Positions 1 to 12,700 are shown, numbered from the stretch's first letter. The stretch: 64,000 nucleotides of DNA from JBPOIC01 sp052034865 (GCA_052034865.1 JBPOIC010000018.1:1-64000), one strand, 5' to 3'. Notes: a model not told the origin generated them from the sequence alone. Numbers and translations are program-made.

Positions 1-1
1 A

Positions 2-3000
2 TCTTCTGAAGCAGAAAAACAAAACGTCACCCGAGGGTTGGGTATTGATGAAGATGGAACAAGATCCAATCTTCGCGGAAGTCCGTCTGCATTTGGTGCA
101 AGAGATGGCCTTGGGCCCAGGTATTCGAATGCGGGGGATAGGGTGGAAGATTCTGCAGACTCTGTGACCCCAACTCCACGAGATCCTTCTGTAGCCCATA
201 TATCGACTGCGCCCTCATCACTACCAACAATCGCATTTCAATCAGGAACTTTTCTTGATGGAAATATAGGTCGAGCCATTGTGCCGAATGCGGATGGGAG
301 TCCGCTAGTGATTGGCAGAGGTAAAGATTGTGGTTTGCGTATTCTCGATCGTCATATTTCCCGACGTCACTGCGTTATTGAAAAAGCAGCTCATGGATGG
401 GTTTTGATTTCGGGCGATGCTAATGGAAGAAAATCAGCAACCCATCATGCTGTTTATTTAAATGGGATAAAGTTAAATGAAGGACGCTTCACGATCAGAG
501 CAGGAGATCGTATCGGTTTTCCAGATCTTAGAGAGGGTCATCGATATGTTGAATTTGTATTTAAGCCGCCCCTCACAGAACCTGAAGTAAATCAGCCTAA
601 GAGAGATCCTCTTCAAAGCTTTGGGATTGTTGTTCCAAAGGCTGTTAAGATTCAAAACGCAATTCCTGTTGATCTTAATTTTGGTGAGGATGAAGAAGGT
701 AACCCTAAGATTCTCCAAGGAGATTTAGGAGAAGAAGTCCCTCTTGATAATCATCAAACGGGTAAGTGGTGTCTTTTGGTAGATGAGAAAAATGGGGATC
801 CTGGTAGATCGAAGACTCTTCAAGTTACACTTAGAAGTCCTTTAGGTGATCTGAGTTATGGTACAGTAAAACTCTCTGCCGCGGATGCAAGGCGCTTTAA
901 AGAACAAAATTTCTATTTGTTTACTCCTTCGAATAAGGCTGACTCCGCACCAACAGATCCCATTATTCCACCTGCAAACTCCCCTCGTGCGACATCCAAA
1001 TTTGATCATCATGCCAATGGCTTTGGTTCCGAATCTGCCCTAGGTTCGGTGGTTGGCACTGGCGATCGAAATCCCATTGAATTTGGTCCTACTCACTTAC
1101 ATGCTTCTGATGGAATGGGCGTCGGTATTCCTTCCAGTGTTGAAGAAGCGATTGGGGCGAATGTCGCCTATGCGAGTTCTGGTCAGGTAGGTCATGATGG
1201 TGGCTACCGAGATGCGGCGCGTGTTTCGGCGAGTGAATATCAACGAGCGGCGTTGGACGCAGCGAAGGCGGGATTGAATATTGCGAGTGAGAAAAGTTTA
1301 CAAAAATGGTTAGCAAATTCTGAAAATTTAACTGGCTATATAAATGCGGTGGATGGTCTTCCAGAGGGATGTGTAGAGGTCGCTGGAGAGGTGGATACCG
1401 TACTGGCGATGATTCGTCTTCAATTGAAAAACCGTGAATCTGCTCACGATATTGATGATGTGGTGCGAGTTATCGCCTCCCGTCTTCGTCGCGATAGTGA
1501 GGAGCTTTTACGTCTTGAGGCCGCCATTAACCAAGGTTTGGATCAAGCGATTCAATCCAGGAATGCTGCTGTTTCGCTTAATCTTCTTGAAGCGTTGGCA
1601 AGGGGGTGCGGGCCAGCGAGTATGGTGAGTAGGCGAGTAAAAGATAAACTCTTGAGTGTGTATCACAGAGGTTTAGGTCAGGCTTCGTTAGAAAAAATAC
1701 GATCGAAGGCTTTGGAGTTGGTTTGTAACCTGATCAAAGTTGAGGGCAAAACGAAAGAAAATCTGGCTCTCTTAAGAGTTCTTATTGGAGTGATGGATGG
1801 ATGGTTGGATGTAAAAACCGAATTAGAATTAACATTATCGAACGCATTGGCGAACTTGTTAAAGCAACTTATTTCACGTGAAATTGAAGTAGGTGGATCT
1901 TCTACCCTCACGCCAGAATTGGAGCCTGTCTGCATCTATTATTTAAGAGCTCTGAAGTTACTAAAAAAGAGAATTCGCATAAGTACGGGTTCAGAATCTG
2001 CTCAGAATATAGATAGAGCTTATTTGTCGATCAGGAATTTAATGATAGGTGCTGGTTGTGAAGGCGATGCCTTAGATAATAAAATAAATTTAGCTGCTCA
2101 ACATGCCCAGGGTTTACTCAATTTTAGTGGTAAACTTTATCAGTTTGATGGAGATGCATTCATTGCTGCTATTAAAGCAATTTTACATGCACATGATCGA
2201 GCTATTGCCGATAATAACGCCTTTCTAGATAAATATTTTATCGAGGAAAGATCTCTTCCCCAGAACGGCCCACTCGCATGGATCAGCCAAGGTCTTCGTT
2301 GGCTTTTGTCCCTTCCACAAAGAATTCCAGGTTATCCAGCAGCACAAGCTTTTATAGCTTCTTTATGGGTCGTTATAACTCGGTCCAATGATCACGAACC
2401 CGAAACCCCCATCCTGCCCGTAATATCGACTCCCCCTGCACGTGTAAGAATCGATGAGAATATTAAAGAAGAACCAACGAAAGTGCGCATTGCGGAAGTT
2501 TTAGCCGCAGAAGCGGCGGCTTTGGCGGAAGAAGAAGCGGAGAGGGCAGAGCCCGATTTTAATCCACTTCGAGAAGAACGGCGCGCCGGCTCTTTCATTC
2601 AGGATCCTCTCAAAGGGATCGCCTTCCTTTTCCCCATCGAAAATTTAACTTCGATTTCTGGCAACCTCATCACCACCGTTGCTATGGTGAGTGCCACGGC
2701 TGTTTTGAGCGTTGCGTATCTTATTCAATCTGGTCGCGTGCGCTCGGTCGCGGACTTGCATCGGGTGATGAGTGGTATTTGGGAAGGTATGCAGGCGACG
2801 TTGAGTGATCTTTTTCAGCCCCTGCGCGGAGTTGGAAAATCCGTAAAAGCAGGTGGAGAAGAAGCGGTAGGCCTTGCAGAAAGAGTTGTGGAGGGCACAG
2901 TTGGTGCCGTCGGTTCTTCGGTAGGAGCGGCTGCCAAAGGCGCCATGCCAGCGGCACTCGCTGTAGCCATTGCTGGTGGAGCTCCTGAAGATGGAGAACC

Positions 3001-6000
3001 CCGCAAGGAAACCGCAGCTCAATTTCAGCCAGAAAGTGACGGGACAGGAGAAGAATATCCCCCTGATACAATTAAGAGATCTCACGCTTCTAAACTCGCA
3101 CCGGAGAGTCGAAAGAGCCACCTGGAATTTAATCCTGCCGAGGAGCTTTCTTTTGAAGCGCTCAATCGAATCGTTGAGACGGAGGGAGAAGGCTTAGATC
3201 ATTTATTACGCGCATACGAGGCAAAACTGGATAATCCAAAATTCACAGGAAACCGTGAAGTTTGCAAAATGGAACTCGCACTCGTTCGTGCCAAGCGCGC
3301 ATCCGATCAGATTTTGTCTGAGCTGCCAGACAGGTATATGAATGTCACAGATCGCATAGACGCCAATTATTTTAGAGCTAAAGCAATAGAAGCACGAAAG
3401 GCCCAGAACCCAAGAGATGCCCGTATTTTTGAACTTTTGATCGAGTTTGAAGATGGTCGGAATAATCGGGAGACTTCAGATGGGGATTGTCAGAGATTGG
3501 CTGAAAACGCTTTAAGATACGGAAACATGCTGGGGTATGAAGATGCCTTGGCACGTATGCTAGGAAGTAGGCTGGCACAGCTTGAAGATCCGAAGTTACC
3601 TAAAAGGTACGTCAGTTCAGTCACTCCAACTGAGCCCGAATCTTCAGCCTCAGTAACAGATAGGGTGGCAATGCCACCTCCAGAGCCCGGTCGAACTGTG
3701 GCTGAACCCTTACCTGTTTCGCCTGATCCCATTCCATCTGCTCCTTTATCTTCTGTCACCTATACTTCAAGTGGTACGATGCGAGCAGCTCAGCTTACAC
3801 CTACCTCTGGCAATAACAGATCTTTAGATCCGTTGTTAGATCCTTATGGTGCTGTTTATGTACGTGGAGCGATTGCTACTCCATCTGTTCCTTCTTTTCC
3901 TAAGGCAATCGAAGGCACCGATGCCGGTGCTGATAGTCCTCCTCCCACTACCCAACGCTCCAGAAAAATGGGCGAGCCAGAAACTGGCACTGGAAAAATA
4001 CCAGCTACCGTAGCGGTAGCTGACAAAACCTTACCACCTTCTGACGATAGACCGACCGATGAGAAAAGCCCTGGATTTGCTTCCGTCGCGCCTTCGCATC
4101 AAAGTTCAGGTCCTCCTGCAAGCGATGAAATCCCGACCCTTCGTACAACGCTCCCAACGCCAGGCACTGCTGGTTTCATTGCTTTGGGAGTAGGAATCGC
4201 AACACTTTTGGGAGAAAGACTTGCGGATGCTCAAACTTTTGCAGATCAGCAGATTCAAACCGGCATAAATGGCGTGATGACGGTAGCTGTTGTCATTGGT
4301 GCCGTGAGTATCGCGCTTTTAGGTTATGCTTTCTGGGCAAATCTAAAATTAAAAAGAGAAAATCAGCTCGAGGATGAAGCTAAAAAGAAAAGAGAAGTTC
4401 CAAAGATCAAAGCTAAACCTCAGGCTGAGATTTCGACACTCCCTCCCTCAGCAAAAACGGATCCTTCGATTGCCGTAAGAGGTTTTACAGAAGAGCCCAT
4501 TCCAGTTGATCTAAATGTCGCAAGAGCCGATTTGGCGGATACCTTACGTAGTAGTTTTGGCAATAAGGCAATCGGACTCCATGTGGATCATGAGTCTTCT
4601 GACCAACCCATTGTGATCACGATTGCGAGAACAGTAACGCCAGAAGTCGTCTTACAAATGATTTATGAGGCTCAGAGTGAGATTGATCTTTACTATCTCG
4701 ATGGACAACTCATTGCTCGAATTACTGAGCAGGGTAACTTTGTTCTTAATGTCCAGTATGATGCTTCTCCTGAGGATCAGGGTGAAGAGATACATAATAT
4801 CGTTCTCCCGAATGTTCAGCATTATTCAACTCGTCCAGACCCTGACGATTCCGCCTCCACTGGCCCTGCCACCGGAATGATTGGCGCCGTGGCGTTGATG
4901 ATAGGTGTGGGAAATGCGATGTGTCCATCTTCGCAGCTCTCAACCCTGGGTGCGCTGAGTGTGCGGGATGGTAGAACCATAGAGGTAAGACCTGCGCTGA
5001 TTGTTAGAGACGAAGCAATTCCAGACGGCATTCCGGATTTTGGAAGAATTTTTGGAGCCACCTCTCCTGAAGCTCAGCAAACGGATCAGTATTTAAACGA
5101 TGCTTTGGATCAGTGGGATAGGGGAGAATCTGATTTTTTTGAGGCACAGCAAGAAAGTTTTTCTGATCGACCGACACAACCAGCGCCCCATAAAACTCCT
5201 GTGGTTTCGAGCACGCCTTCTGAAAGTTCACGTCCCACTCTTGTCCCCGCGATGGGAATGTTTCGAAAAACAGTCGCAGGAATTATCGTGGGATTGGCAG
5301 GTATGTTTATCTCGACAGGGACTCAGGCCTCGACGCCAACGCGCAATCAACAAGCAGAATATGCAGTCGTTCATTCGCCAAATGATTCTGCCTTGAAAAC
5401 AGCTTTTGGATTTATGGAAGGGGCTTTGGCGTTGATTTTTGTGGCTGGGGCTGTGGAACGTAGACGAGACTGTGTAAAAGTGAAATTGGGCGATAATCGG
5501 ATCACTCTAGTTTCTCGGGGTAATCAATTAAATCGTAATGTTTTTGGGTTAGGACAGATTGTTTTAACACCTCTTCAAATAATAAATGTTGAAGATCGCA
5601 CTGTAGAAATTCTTTGCAGCCGTACTTGGGGAAATGAATCGGGCGAATTAGATCAGGATCTAATAAGAATAATCGTTGAAAGAAAATTCGCCAGTTCAAG
5701 GCTGTTAATAGAAAATGATTCAGATCATCCTGGTGAGATGAAAGTCATCTCAAAACATTGGATTGTTGAAGAAGGTCCTGGCATTTACGGATCTGATGAG
5801 GTTTTTCCTCTTAGTCTAAATAGGTATGGAATCGCAAAAGTATGGAACAAGCCTGAATTTGCTAAGGTTAGGCGTGAACCAAACTTAAGAAAAGATGAAT
5901 CCAGAAAAGGGCTTTATCATCTGGATGGATTTGGATTTAATATAACAACCGATAAGATCGGCCGTATTCGTGGAAAAGGGTTTTACTACTGCTCAAGAGT

Positions 6001-6343
6001 TGTTCTTACCATCAGAGATGAAAATAAACCTATTTTCGATATTACTGTTGATTCTCATGTTCCAGTAGATGCCGAAGACCTTAGTGTCTTTAAGAAGGAT
6101 TTTGCCCGACTGGTCTCTTATCTTCGAAATGTCTGTAAAGCAGATTTGGTGAATATCAAGGTGGATCTCCTCTATGGGACAAAAGATAATGGTGAACAGC
6201 CGGGAAAAGCCATTGAAGACATGATCAAAAGTATGGGGTTAAACCTTCGATCATCGCAGCCTATTCACAGCGATCAGGAGATTTGGGATTTGGACTTAAA
6301 TAGCGGGCGACTTGAACGGGTGGCTAAATCTACTAATGAGTGA
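2..6343 (+). CDS. Giant FHA-domain protein with internal signal-like segments (5' partial)
   Basis: The frame is open from base 2, so the true start lies outside the window; the first in-window start codon is a weak TTG at 38. Residue numbers here count from that TTG. An FHA domain spans about 88-171, with GRG at 93-95, SRRH at 108-111 and N142-G143, the standard phosphothreonine-binding residues. About 400-800 is helical. Hydrophobic stretches lie near 869-900, 1378-1402 (ending ADA-Q), 1412-1436, 1609-1632, 1741-1765 (ending TQA-S) and 1791-1806 followed by three arginines. Pro/Ser/Thr-rich linkers separate the blocks. FHA domains bind phosphothreonine in partner proteins; the rest has no family I recognise. 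The next gene, on the same strand 454 bases downstream, has the same architecture, so the two probably work together. Membrane association is inferred from the hydrophobic segments. Confidence 0.8.
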   Translation, partial: SSEAEKQNVTRGLGIDEDGTRSNLRGSPSAFGARDGLGPRYSNAGDRVEDSADSVTPTPRDPSVAHISTAPSSLPTIAFQSGTFLDGNIGRAIVPNADGSPLVIGRGKDCGLRILDRHISRRHCVIEKAAHGWVLISGDANGRKSATHHAVYLNGIKLNEGRFTIRAGDRIGFPDLREGHRYVEFVFKPPLTEPEVNQPKRDPLQSFGIVVPKAVKIQNAIPVDLNFGEDEEGNPKILQGDLGEEVPLDNHQTGKWCLLVDEKNGDPGRSKTLQVTLRSPLGDLSYGTVKLSAADARRFKEQNFYLFTPSNKADSAPTDPIIPPANSPRATSKFDHHANGFGSESALGSVVGTGDRNPIEFGPTHLHASDGMGVGIPSSVEEAIGANVAYASSGQVGHDGGYRDAARVSASEYQRAALDAAKAGLNIASEKSLQKWLANSENLTGYINAVDGLPEGCVEVAGEVDTVLAMIRLQLKNRESAHDIDDVVRVIASRLRRDSEELLRLEAAINQGLDQAIQSRNAAVSLNLLEALARGCGPASMVSRRVKDKLLSVYHRGLGQASLEKIRSKALELVCNLIKVEGKTKENLALLRVLIGVMDGWLDVKTELELTLSNALANLLKQLISREIEVGGSSTLTPELEPVCIYYLRALKLLKKRIRISTGSESAQNIDRAYLSIRNLMIGAGCEGDALDNKINLAAQHAQGLLNFSGKLYQFDGDAFIAAIKAILHAHDRAIADNNAFLDKYFIEERSLPQNGPLAWISQGLRWLLSLPQRIPGYPAAQAFIASLWVVITRSNDHEPETPILPVISTPPARVRIDENIKEEPTKVRIAEVLAAEAAALAEEEAERAEPDFNPLREERRAGSFIQDPLKGIAFLFPIENLTSISGNLITTVAMVSATAVLSVAYLIQSGRVRSVADLHRVMSGIWEGMQATLSDLFQPLRGVGKSVKAGGEEAVGLAERVVEGTVGAVGSSVGAAAKGAMPAALAVAIAGGAPEDGEPRKETAAQFQPESDGTGEEYPPDTIKRSHASKLAPESRKSHLEFNPAEELSFEALNRIVETEGEGLDHLLRAYEAKLDNPKFTGNREVCKMELALVRAKRASDQILSELPDRYMNVTDRIDANYFRAKAIEARKAQNPRDARIFELLIEFEDGRNNRETSDGDCQRLAENALRYGNMLGYEDALARMLGSRLAQLEDPKLPKRYVSSVTPTEPESSASVTDRVAMPPPEPGRTVAEPLPVSPDPIPSAPLSSVTYTSSGTMRAAQLTPTSGNNRSLDPLLDPYGAVYVRGAIATPSVPSFPKAIEGTDAGADSPPPTTQRSRKMGEPETGTGKIPATVAVADKTLPPSDDRPTDEKSPGFASVAPSHQSSGPPASDEIPTLRTTLPTPGTAGFIALGVGIATLLGERLADAQTFADQQIQTGINGVMTVAVVIGAVSIALLGYAFWANLKLKRENQLEDEAKKKREVPKIKAKPQAEISTLPPSAKTDPSIAVRGFTEEPIPVDLNVARADLADTLRSSFGNKAIGLHVDHESSDQPIVITIARTVTPEVVLQMIYEAQSEIDLYYLDGQLIARITEQGNFVLNVQYDASPEDQGEEIHNIVLPNVQHYSTRPDPDDSASTGPATGMIGAVALMIGVGNAMCPSSQLSTLGALSVRDGRTIEVRPALIVRDEAIPDGIPDFGRIFGATSPEAQQTDQYLNDALDQWDRGESDFFEAQQESFSDRPTQPAPHKTPVVSSTPSESSRPTLVPAMGMFRKTVAGIIVGLAGMFISTGTQASTPTRNQQAEYAVVHSPNDSALKTAFGFMEGALALIFVAGAVERRRDCVKVKLGDNRITLVSRGNQLNRNVFGLGQIVLTPLQIINVEDRTVEILCSRTWGNESGELDQDLIRIIVERKFASSRLLIENDSDHPGEMKVISKHWIVEEGPGIYGSDEVFPLSLNRYGIAKVWNKPEFAKVRREPNLRKDESRKGLYHLDGFGFNITTDKIGRIRGKGFYYCSRVVLTIRDENKPIFDITVDSHVPVDAEDLSVFKKDFARLVSYLRNVCKADLVNIKVDLLYGTKDNGEQPGKAIEDMIKSMGLNLRSSQPIHSDQEIWDLDLNSGRLERVAKSTNE

Positions 6344-6586
6344 ATTTGAATGCTCGCAGATAAAGTTTGACCTCTAAGGCTTAGTGATTTCGAGTTTAGT
6401 ATTTTATTTTATGTCCCCCTCCCTCTTTTAACAAATCTCATTGTTTCCACTTACCACCCGGATCGAGTCACTCTTTTCGGCTCGCGCGCGGGGAGATGTG
6501 CAAGAGAAATGGTCTTCCTCCGAAAAACGAGAGAGGGGCTTGCCGCAGGCAGGGGGGAGATAATTGAATTGTCAGTTTTCAATTGA

Positions 6587-6611
6587 ACATCCTTCGACAA
6601 GCTCAGGATGT
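6587..6611. repeat. Dispersed hairpin repeat, CCTTCGACAAGCTCAGGA type
   Basis: Seven-base arms ACATCCT and AGGATGT flank an 11-base core TCGACAAGCTC. A close relative of the core occurs at 61662-61682, next to the island in glnE. Small palindromes of this kind are common intergenic repeats in many bacterial genomes; no function is claimed. Confidence 0.6.
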
Positions 6612-6701
6612 CGCATCTGTTTTTCCATTTTCTCCCTCCTGCCTCCCCCGACCCACCTACCGGAAGGTGTCAAAAAATCAGCAGTTTTAAGCGATATTTA
6701 C

Positions 6702-6732
6702 GCAACCCTTTTGCGGAAAGTGACGATATAAT
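6702..6732 (+). promoter_or_regulatory. Promoter-like motif shared with the glnE island genes
   Basis: GCAAC (6702-6706), a T-rich stretch, then GTGACGA (6720-6726) after 13 bases, directly followed by a perfect TATAAT (6727-6732). The same pair of words with a 12-base spacer precedes both island genes (57955-57978 and 60048-60071). AAC followed by T-rich sequence is typical of -35 elements of ECF sigma factors, so an ECF-type or other alternative promoter is the likely reading. It ends 71 bases before the ATG at 6798. Confidence 0.5.
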
Positions 6733-6797
6733 GATCTGGTAGCGATTAGATTTTCTGGGTTTTCACACTTTCTTAACCACTCATTCTTTAAAAATTC

Positions 6798-9700
6798 ATG
6801 ACACCGCCTCTCACTTTTGATCCAAGGTCTGTTCCTTCAGCTTTGCCTGTAGCAGGCGCCTCTCCAGCATCCGCTTCAACTCCCCCACCGTCTCCTGCTC
6901 ATGAGGTTCCCGTTCAGGATCTGAACTATCAATTGGGTCTTTCCGCAGAGCAGCTCAAAACGATCATCGCTGAAGTCAGCCCTTTGGGCATTCATCTGGA
7001 TCATCTCGATGAAAGCGGGTTTTTAAAAAATTCTCCGCAAGGTTTGAGTGATTCCACACCTCATCCTCTGCACACGAAAGTCCGTCAGTCTTTAAGGGCT
7101 TACCTTTCCTCCGCTGAGTTCAAGTCCATTCAGGATTTTATTGGTACCGAAGCTGGCAGGGCACGATTAGGCAAAACCTTAGGCCTAACGGTTGGGAGCG
7201 ACACTTTCGAGGAAAAGTCAGTTTTGCTTCGGACAAAAATTTTAAAAGATGCGATTGTGAATTATCTGCGGGATCGCACGGAGCTGTCTTTGCTTCCGCC
7301 ATGTGAAGTGAATCGCTTTCTCACTGAACTCTCGGCCGATCAGGGCTTTCAGCTTCCGGTACGATTCAGTGAGGTCGAGGTCTCCGATATTACTGAAAAA
7401 CTCGAAGGCGAAAAATCGACGTGGGGGGATTTTGCACGTTTTGCAAAATCAGTTGAACTGAAGGCCGCCGAATTTGAAGGCGCCGGCGAGCTCGAAGGCG
7501 CCGCGCGGGCGTATGAACAGGCCACGCGTTTTAATCCGCAATCAGAATCCTTAAAACAAAAAGCCGCTGAGGCCTATCTTCGGTGGGCTCAAAAAGAAAC
7601 TCAACACGGTAATGTGTGGGTTGCCGAAAATCTTTATCGTCGTGCGTATGATCTTGCTCCCGGAGGCCATTGGAAATCGCATCAGATTCGGGGTGAAGCC
7701 CTGATGGGTCTACATCAGCCGGCCAAGGCGTGGGGCGAGTTTTTTGATGCTCAAAGTCGTTTGCGCGAATGCCGTGAGGGGCGAGTTGAAACCGCCCTTC
7801 TCGAAGGAGTTCTTACCAACGAACAAATCAACACCCAACTCGCAAACCATCTCAAGGCAGCTCAAAACGCCCAGCATGCCGCGAATGAAAAAGACAGCTC
7901 GGCCTACGATGTTCAGCAGATGCTGGGACGCGATGCCCTTCCCAAAGAAATGATTGGGTTTCAGAAAACCATCGAGCGTCTGAATGCCGAAGGGGTTTTG
8001 GTGCGCATGGAAGATATCGCCGAGGCGGATGTCACGCGTGCCGAATTCGGGGCTTTGGAGAAAGCATTCGATCAAACCCTCGTCGATCTTTTGAAAAATA
8101 AAGGAGTGAGCGAAGAGAAACTACGTGCCGATCTGGGACGTCCGGTGACGCCGCTCGATTTTGTGACTTATGCCTTTAATCATTTTGCCGAGCATCGCGC
8201 AGAAATCGAAAAAAGTTTTGGACGTCTTCCTTTTAATGACGATGGCAGCCTTTCTCCCCAATTCAAACAGGCGATTGAGCAGACCTTATCTTCCGAGGCA
8301 TATGAAATCCAGCAACGCCTGATCGAACAGGGCTTGAAGCCAAAATCCGAAGAATTCAGAAATGCCTTTCGCATCGAATCCGGCAAATCTCTTGAGTTTC
8401 GCGAATGCGTGCGCCTGCTGAATCCAAACTCCAGCCTGAAAGAAAAAGCGATTGCCTATACACGGTTGATGGCGAGCTCCGAGATGGGGCGTGCGGCCGC
8501 TTCCGCCAGGAAAGCCAAGAAAAATGATGAGTTGAGCGCCGCAAGCCAGGCCTATGAAAAAGCTGCGGCCCTTTATCAAAAAAGTTTTCTGCTGACTCAA
8601 CATCCGGCCGATGCCGAACTGGCGGCTCAATGTTTTTATGCCGCGGGTGCTCTTGCTCTTAAAAAAGGCGATGAAACTCAGGCGCGCGATTTGTTTTTAA
8701 AAGGGGTTGAGAGTTTAAAGAGTTTGAATCTGCTTTCCGCCGATCAGCAATTGGCTTCGGATCCGGAGGCCTTGATGATGCTTGGAAACGGGCTTCGTGA
8801 GGCCGGGTGTTTGCGTGAGGCCATGCAGGCTTACGTGTTCGTCTATCAAAAAAGCGGGATGAGGAGTGAGCTCAAGGAGGCGATGGGTTTTACCCAGCGT
8901 CAGATCGAGACCCAGAAAACTTTAGGAAAAGAATTTTACGCGCACTTAAAAGAGCTGGAGATTGAGAAAAAAGAAAAGGGATTTTCGCCTGAGAAAAAGT
9001 CAGAACTGGAGAGAATGAAGAAAGGGCTGGATCAACTCAGTCAACTCAATGCCCTTTCCTTTTCGGGAGCGCAGGATCCCAGGGCCTTTCAAGCCTTTCG
9101 CGAAAGCTTGATCAATGCCTTGAAAAATCCCAGTGCGTTTGATCCTGAAAAATTTTCGAATGAAATAAAAACCTTTCAGCAGGCCGCAACCTCACTTCAA
9201 CGTCTTTCTCAGATTCGCGAAAAAATCCTGGAGAAATATCCCGAAGAAATTCAGCGCTATGTGAAAAAGACGGGCGACTGGTCGGTTGTGCGTCTGGATT
9301 ATTCTGACAAGTCAAAGCTTCCACAAAACGATGAAGTCAAAGGTTGGAATTTTAAAAACCTCGATCCGAAAGAGCAGGAAGGAAATGCCCTTCTCAAGGC
9401 CTACACCAAATTGAAAGACAGCGCCGATCCAATCGATCGCGTGCGTGCCTCGCAGATCGAGAAGATGATGCAGGTGATTTCAGCCCGCGATCTGATTCAG
9501 AATTCTTCTGAAGATCTTTCGAGCTTCACCGCCGAAATCTCATCGCTTGAAAAACTCTTTTTCGAAGTCGATCCCAAAACGGGTGAATTACCGCTGGATC
9601 CAGCCCAGCAGGATAAGATTCTTCAGCTTTCATCTGCCTTGCAGGCCTTGATGTTGCTTGAAAAAAAGGTTCAATCCGAATCAACGCCTGCTACGTGGTT

Positions 9701-12700
9701 TCAAAATACCCTGGGCGAATATCAGCAGGGACTGGCTGCCTCCAAAAAAATGATGGAGGTACTTGCGAATGCAAAAACTCAACTGAAAGAAATCCAAGAT
9801 AAAAAAGCCCAGGCCACTCAGGCCAAAGATGCCCCTAAAATTGCCCAGCTTGAAAAACAGGAAGCCCAGCTGCGGGAGCAGTTGGGTGAAGTCACCAAAC
9901 AAATTCGCGAGGCCTTGAAAGAAGGAAACAGGCAGTTTAGCGAAGACTATCTCACCCTGCTTAAACAATCCGACAGACCCGAGGTGCGCGATGCCCACGG
10001 AAAAATTTTATCTCCCGCGGCGCATTTGAAAGATGCGAAGGGTCGCGTGCCTTTTCAGGCCGAGCTCGACGCCCAGGTAGGAGCGATGACCGCCTTGCAG
10101 GTGGAGCTTGAATCGGCCGATCCTTCTCAAGATCCTTTTGCCCAGATCGACACCCTCACCGATCAGCTCAAGAAACTTTCGACCGCGCAGATTCGCCTTA
10201 CAAAGACCTTGAGTTTTTCGCAGATTTCCCTGGCAAAAAACTGGTCTCCGCTTCCAGAAAAGATTTCTTCCGAGAAAGCGATCAGCGGAAAAATGGCCGC
10301 AGAGCTTGCGGGGGACGGATCGGAAAATCTCCATCGTACAGAGCACGGTTTCGATCGCGAATGGGGAAAACAAATCGCAGAGTTTCATCAGGCCTTTGAG
10401 TTTGGGATGGATGAAAAAATCCGCCCTGAGTTGATTGAGCAGTCGATTCAAAACACCCAAACCTGGATGCGCGGCCAACTGCCCGAGGTGTTTAAAGGCG
10501 CGTCCGAATCAATCCGCGATGGGATTGAGCTGCGTCTAGAGCAGCTTGAGAAGGCGCAGTTTGAAACTTTAAAATACGATAATCTGAATATCCTGCCCGG
10601 TCTGGAATGGAAATACATCACGCCCGATCAGACCCAGGAACTGGAAAAGCTCCACGCTCTCTATGCCCGCGCGAAGGAGGCCCTCGATCGCGGTGACACC
10701 GCCGAAGCTTTGTCGCTGTATCACTTGGGCACTCAAAGTGTGCTCACCAAACGCGTCGATCAACATCTCGATGATTTTCATCATCGTCTCACCTACGTGA
10801 ACATGGCGATCGGTGCGGTGATCACGACGGGAACGATGATGATTTCTGGCGGTATCGGAAGCGGTGCAGCTGCGTGGATGGTGGGTGAGTTGGGTCTGGA
10901 GGTCGGAGGTCTTGCGGCGGGGGGGCTTACTCTGGCGGTTGATAGCGTTGCTTTTATTGCGACTGAAAAAGTGGTGAACTACAGCCTTTGGAAGACGGCC
11001 CGCTATGGTGAAAATCCTTTCGAAGTGCGTAAATCGGATGGCACACTCCGTGATTACGATACCCTAGATTTTGCCTTCGATGTCGTCAAGAACGCCGCGA
11101 TGATGAAGGTGCTTCGCTGGGGGCATGAGGCTTTTGCCTTGCAGACGATGGGAAAAACGGTGATGCGCAAGGAAGCTACGCGGGTGTTGGTTGATGAAGC
11201 GACAAAGGTTTCCAGTCACGCTGCCAAAAATATCAAGCTCAAGGCGATTGAACAGCACGTTGCCCAATGGTCTCTGGAAGGAACCCGCGGGATATCCAGG
11301 TTGCAGCGTGCCCAGAATTTTGCGAAGTGGCTCGCCTTTAAGGGCGGCGATATTGTTTTCGAAGGGGCCGTCATGCATGCCTGGGAAATGCCGGCTGGCG
11401 TAGCGGGGCATTGGTTCAACGGGCTTCGTGAAGGGCGTAAGGCAAGCTCGCTTGCGAAAGAAACTCTTCACGTGATCGAAGAGGCGAACACCCTCGAGGC
11501 GACTGTTCACGGTTTTGCCAACCTTCTTGCCTTAAAACTCACGGGTCGCTTAGGACATCCTTTTCAGCAACTGATGGCCAGCAAACGTGCGCAGGCGACG
11601 CATCTGCAAAAAGAGGTCGCGGAGTTTCAAAAACTCGCCGAACAGTTTGGAAAAACCCTCGCAAAATCGAATTTTGAAATGACGCCTGAGAATCGCTTGA
11701 AGGCCCAGGGTTTAATGCAGATGGGCGATCAGCTCATGGCCGGGGCGAAGGCACAGGGCTTATCCCTTCCCGCCGCTGACGAATGGGTGAATGCGCGCGA
11801 GATGTTGGGCGATCTTGCTTTTAGCGGTTATGCGACCGGACGTCTGCGTGCGATTTCCGAAAAGGATCCTGCAGGAAAAATCCAGCACTTTGAGATCGAT
11901 ATTTATACCCACGAGAAAAGGCCCATCTCTCCTGAGGTTTATGCCCAGTATCAGATGTGGTCGCACGAGCAGGCACGTGGGCTTCCTCCTACTGAAAAAC
12001 CCGTCGAACTCACTCATGAGGGAATTGAAAGGGTTGAGCGTGCGGTTCAAGAGAAGGCCCAGGCGAGTGTGCGCATGGGTGAAAAAGGCGAGCCGGTTTT
12101 TGAGCTGCATACGCCCGAGCACGATCCTCTCACTAAAAATATTTCAGGCTATCGCCGCGTGTCAGTTTCGCATGTTGAGTGGCGCCATTTTCAGGCTCAT
12201 CAGGGTGCCCTCGGCCTGTTTGAAAAGGCCGGTTTTAAAACGCTGGAGAGCATTTCTTTAGATCCTTTAAAATCTGCTCCGGGGGTTTATCGCGCCAGTG
12301 ATCGCTCTGCCGAAAATCAATTTACACTTGCCGAGCGTTTCCTGGCCCGCGCGATTTTCGAAAACCCTGTTTCGCCCGCAGCCCTTGAGGCCTACGGCCA
12401 AGGCCTGCACGATCTTCAAAAACCGATTCGTGAATTTGCCGAACGGTCTGGCGATGCAGCACTCGAAAAGGTTGAAACGAGAGAGCAAATCGCCGAAAAA
12501 ATTGGTGAGGCCATTCAGAAAGCCAAAGGCGATCCGCAGATATTTAAAAAATCGATGCGTGGATTGCTGAAAGAGGATGAAGTGCTGTTGCGTCGGCCAT
12601 CTGCCGAGCCGGCACACGTAACTGAAGATAACGGAAGGGCGGTGGGCGCTGCCACTCACCTCGTATCCGACAACGGCTCTTTCGAACGGGCGACGCATGC

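Larger units (their letters stand above)
6344..6797. other. 454-base intergenic region between the two giant genes
   Basis: There is no credible gene here. It holds an imperfect inverted repeat (G-rich arm near 6545-6560, C/T-rich arm near 6630-6650), a dispersed hairpin repeat between those arms, and the promoter-like motif of the downstream giant gene at 6702-6732. No clear Shine-Dalgarno sequence precedes the ATG at 6798. Confidence 0.6.

Noticed and set aside
2645..3121. Minus-strand frames inside the first giant gene
   Set aside because: They only mirror the low-complexity codons of the plus-strand gene; no start or motif supports them.
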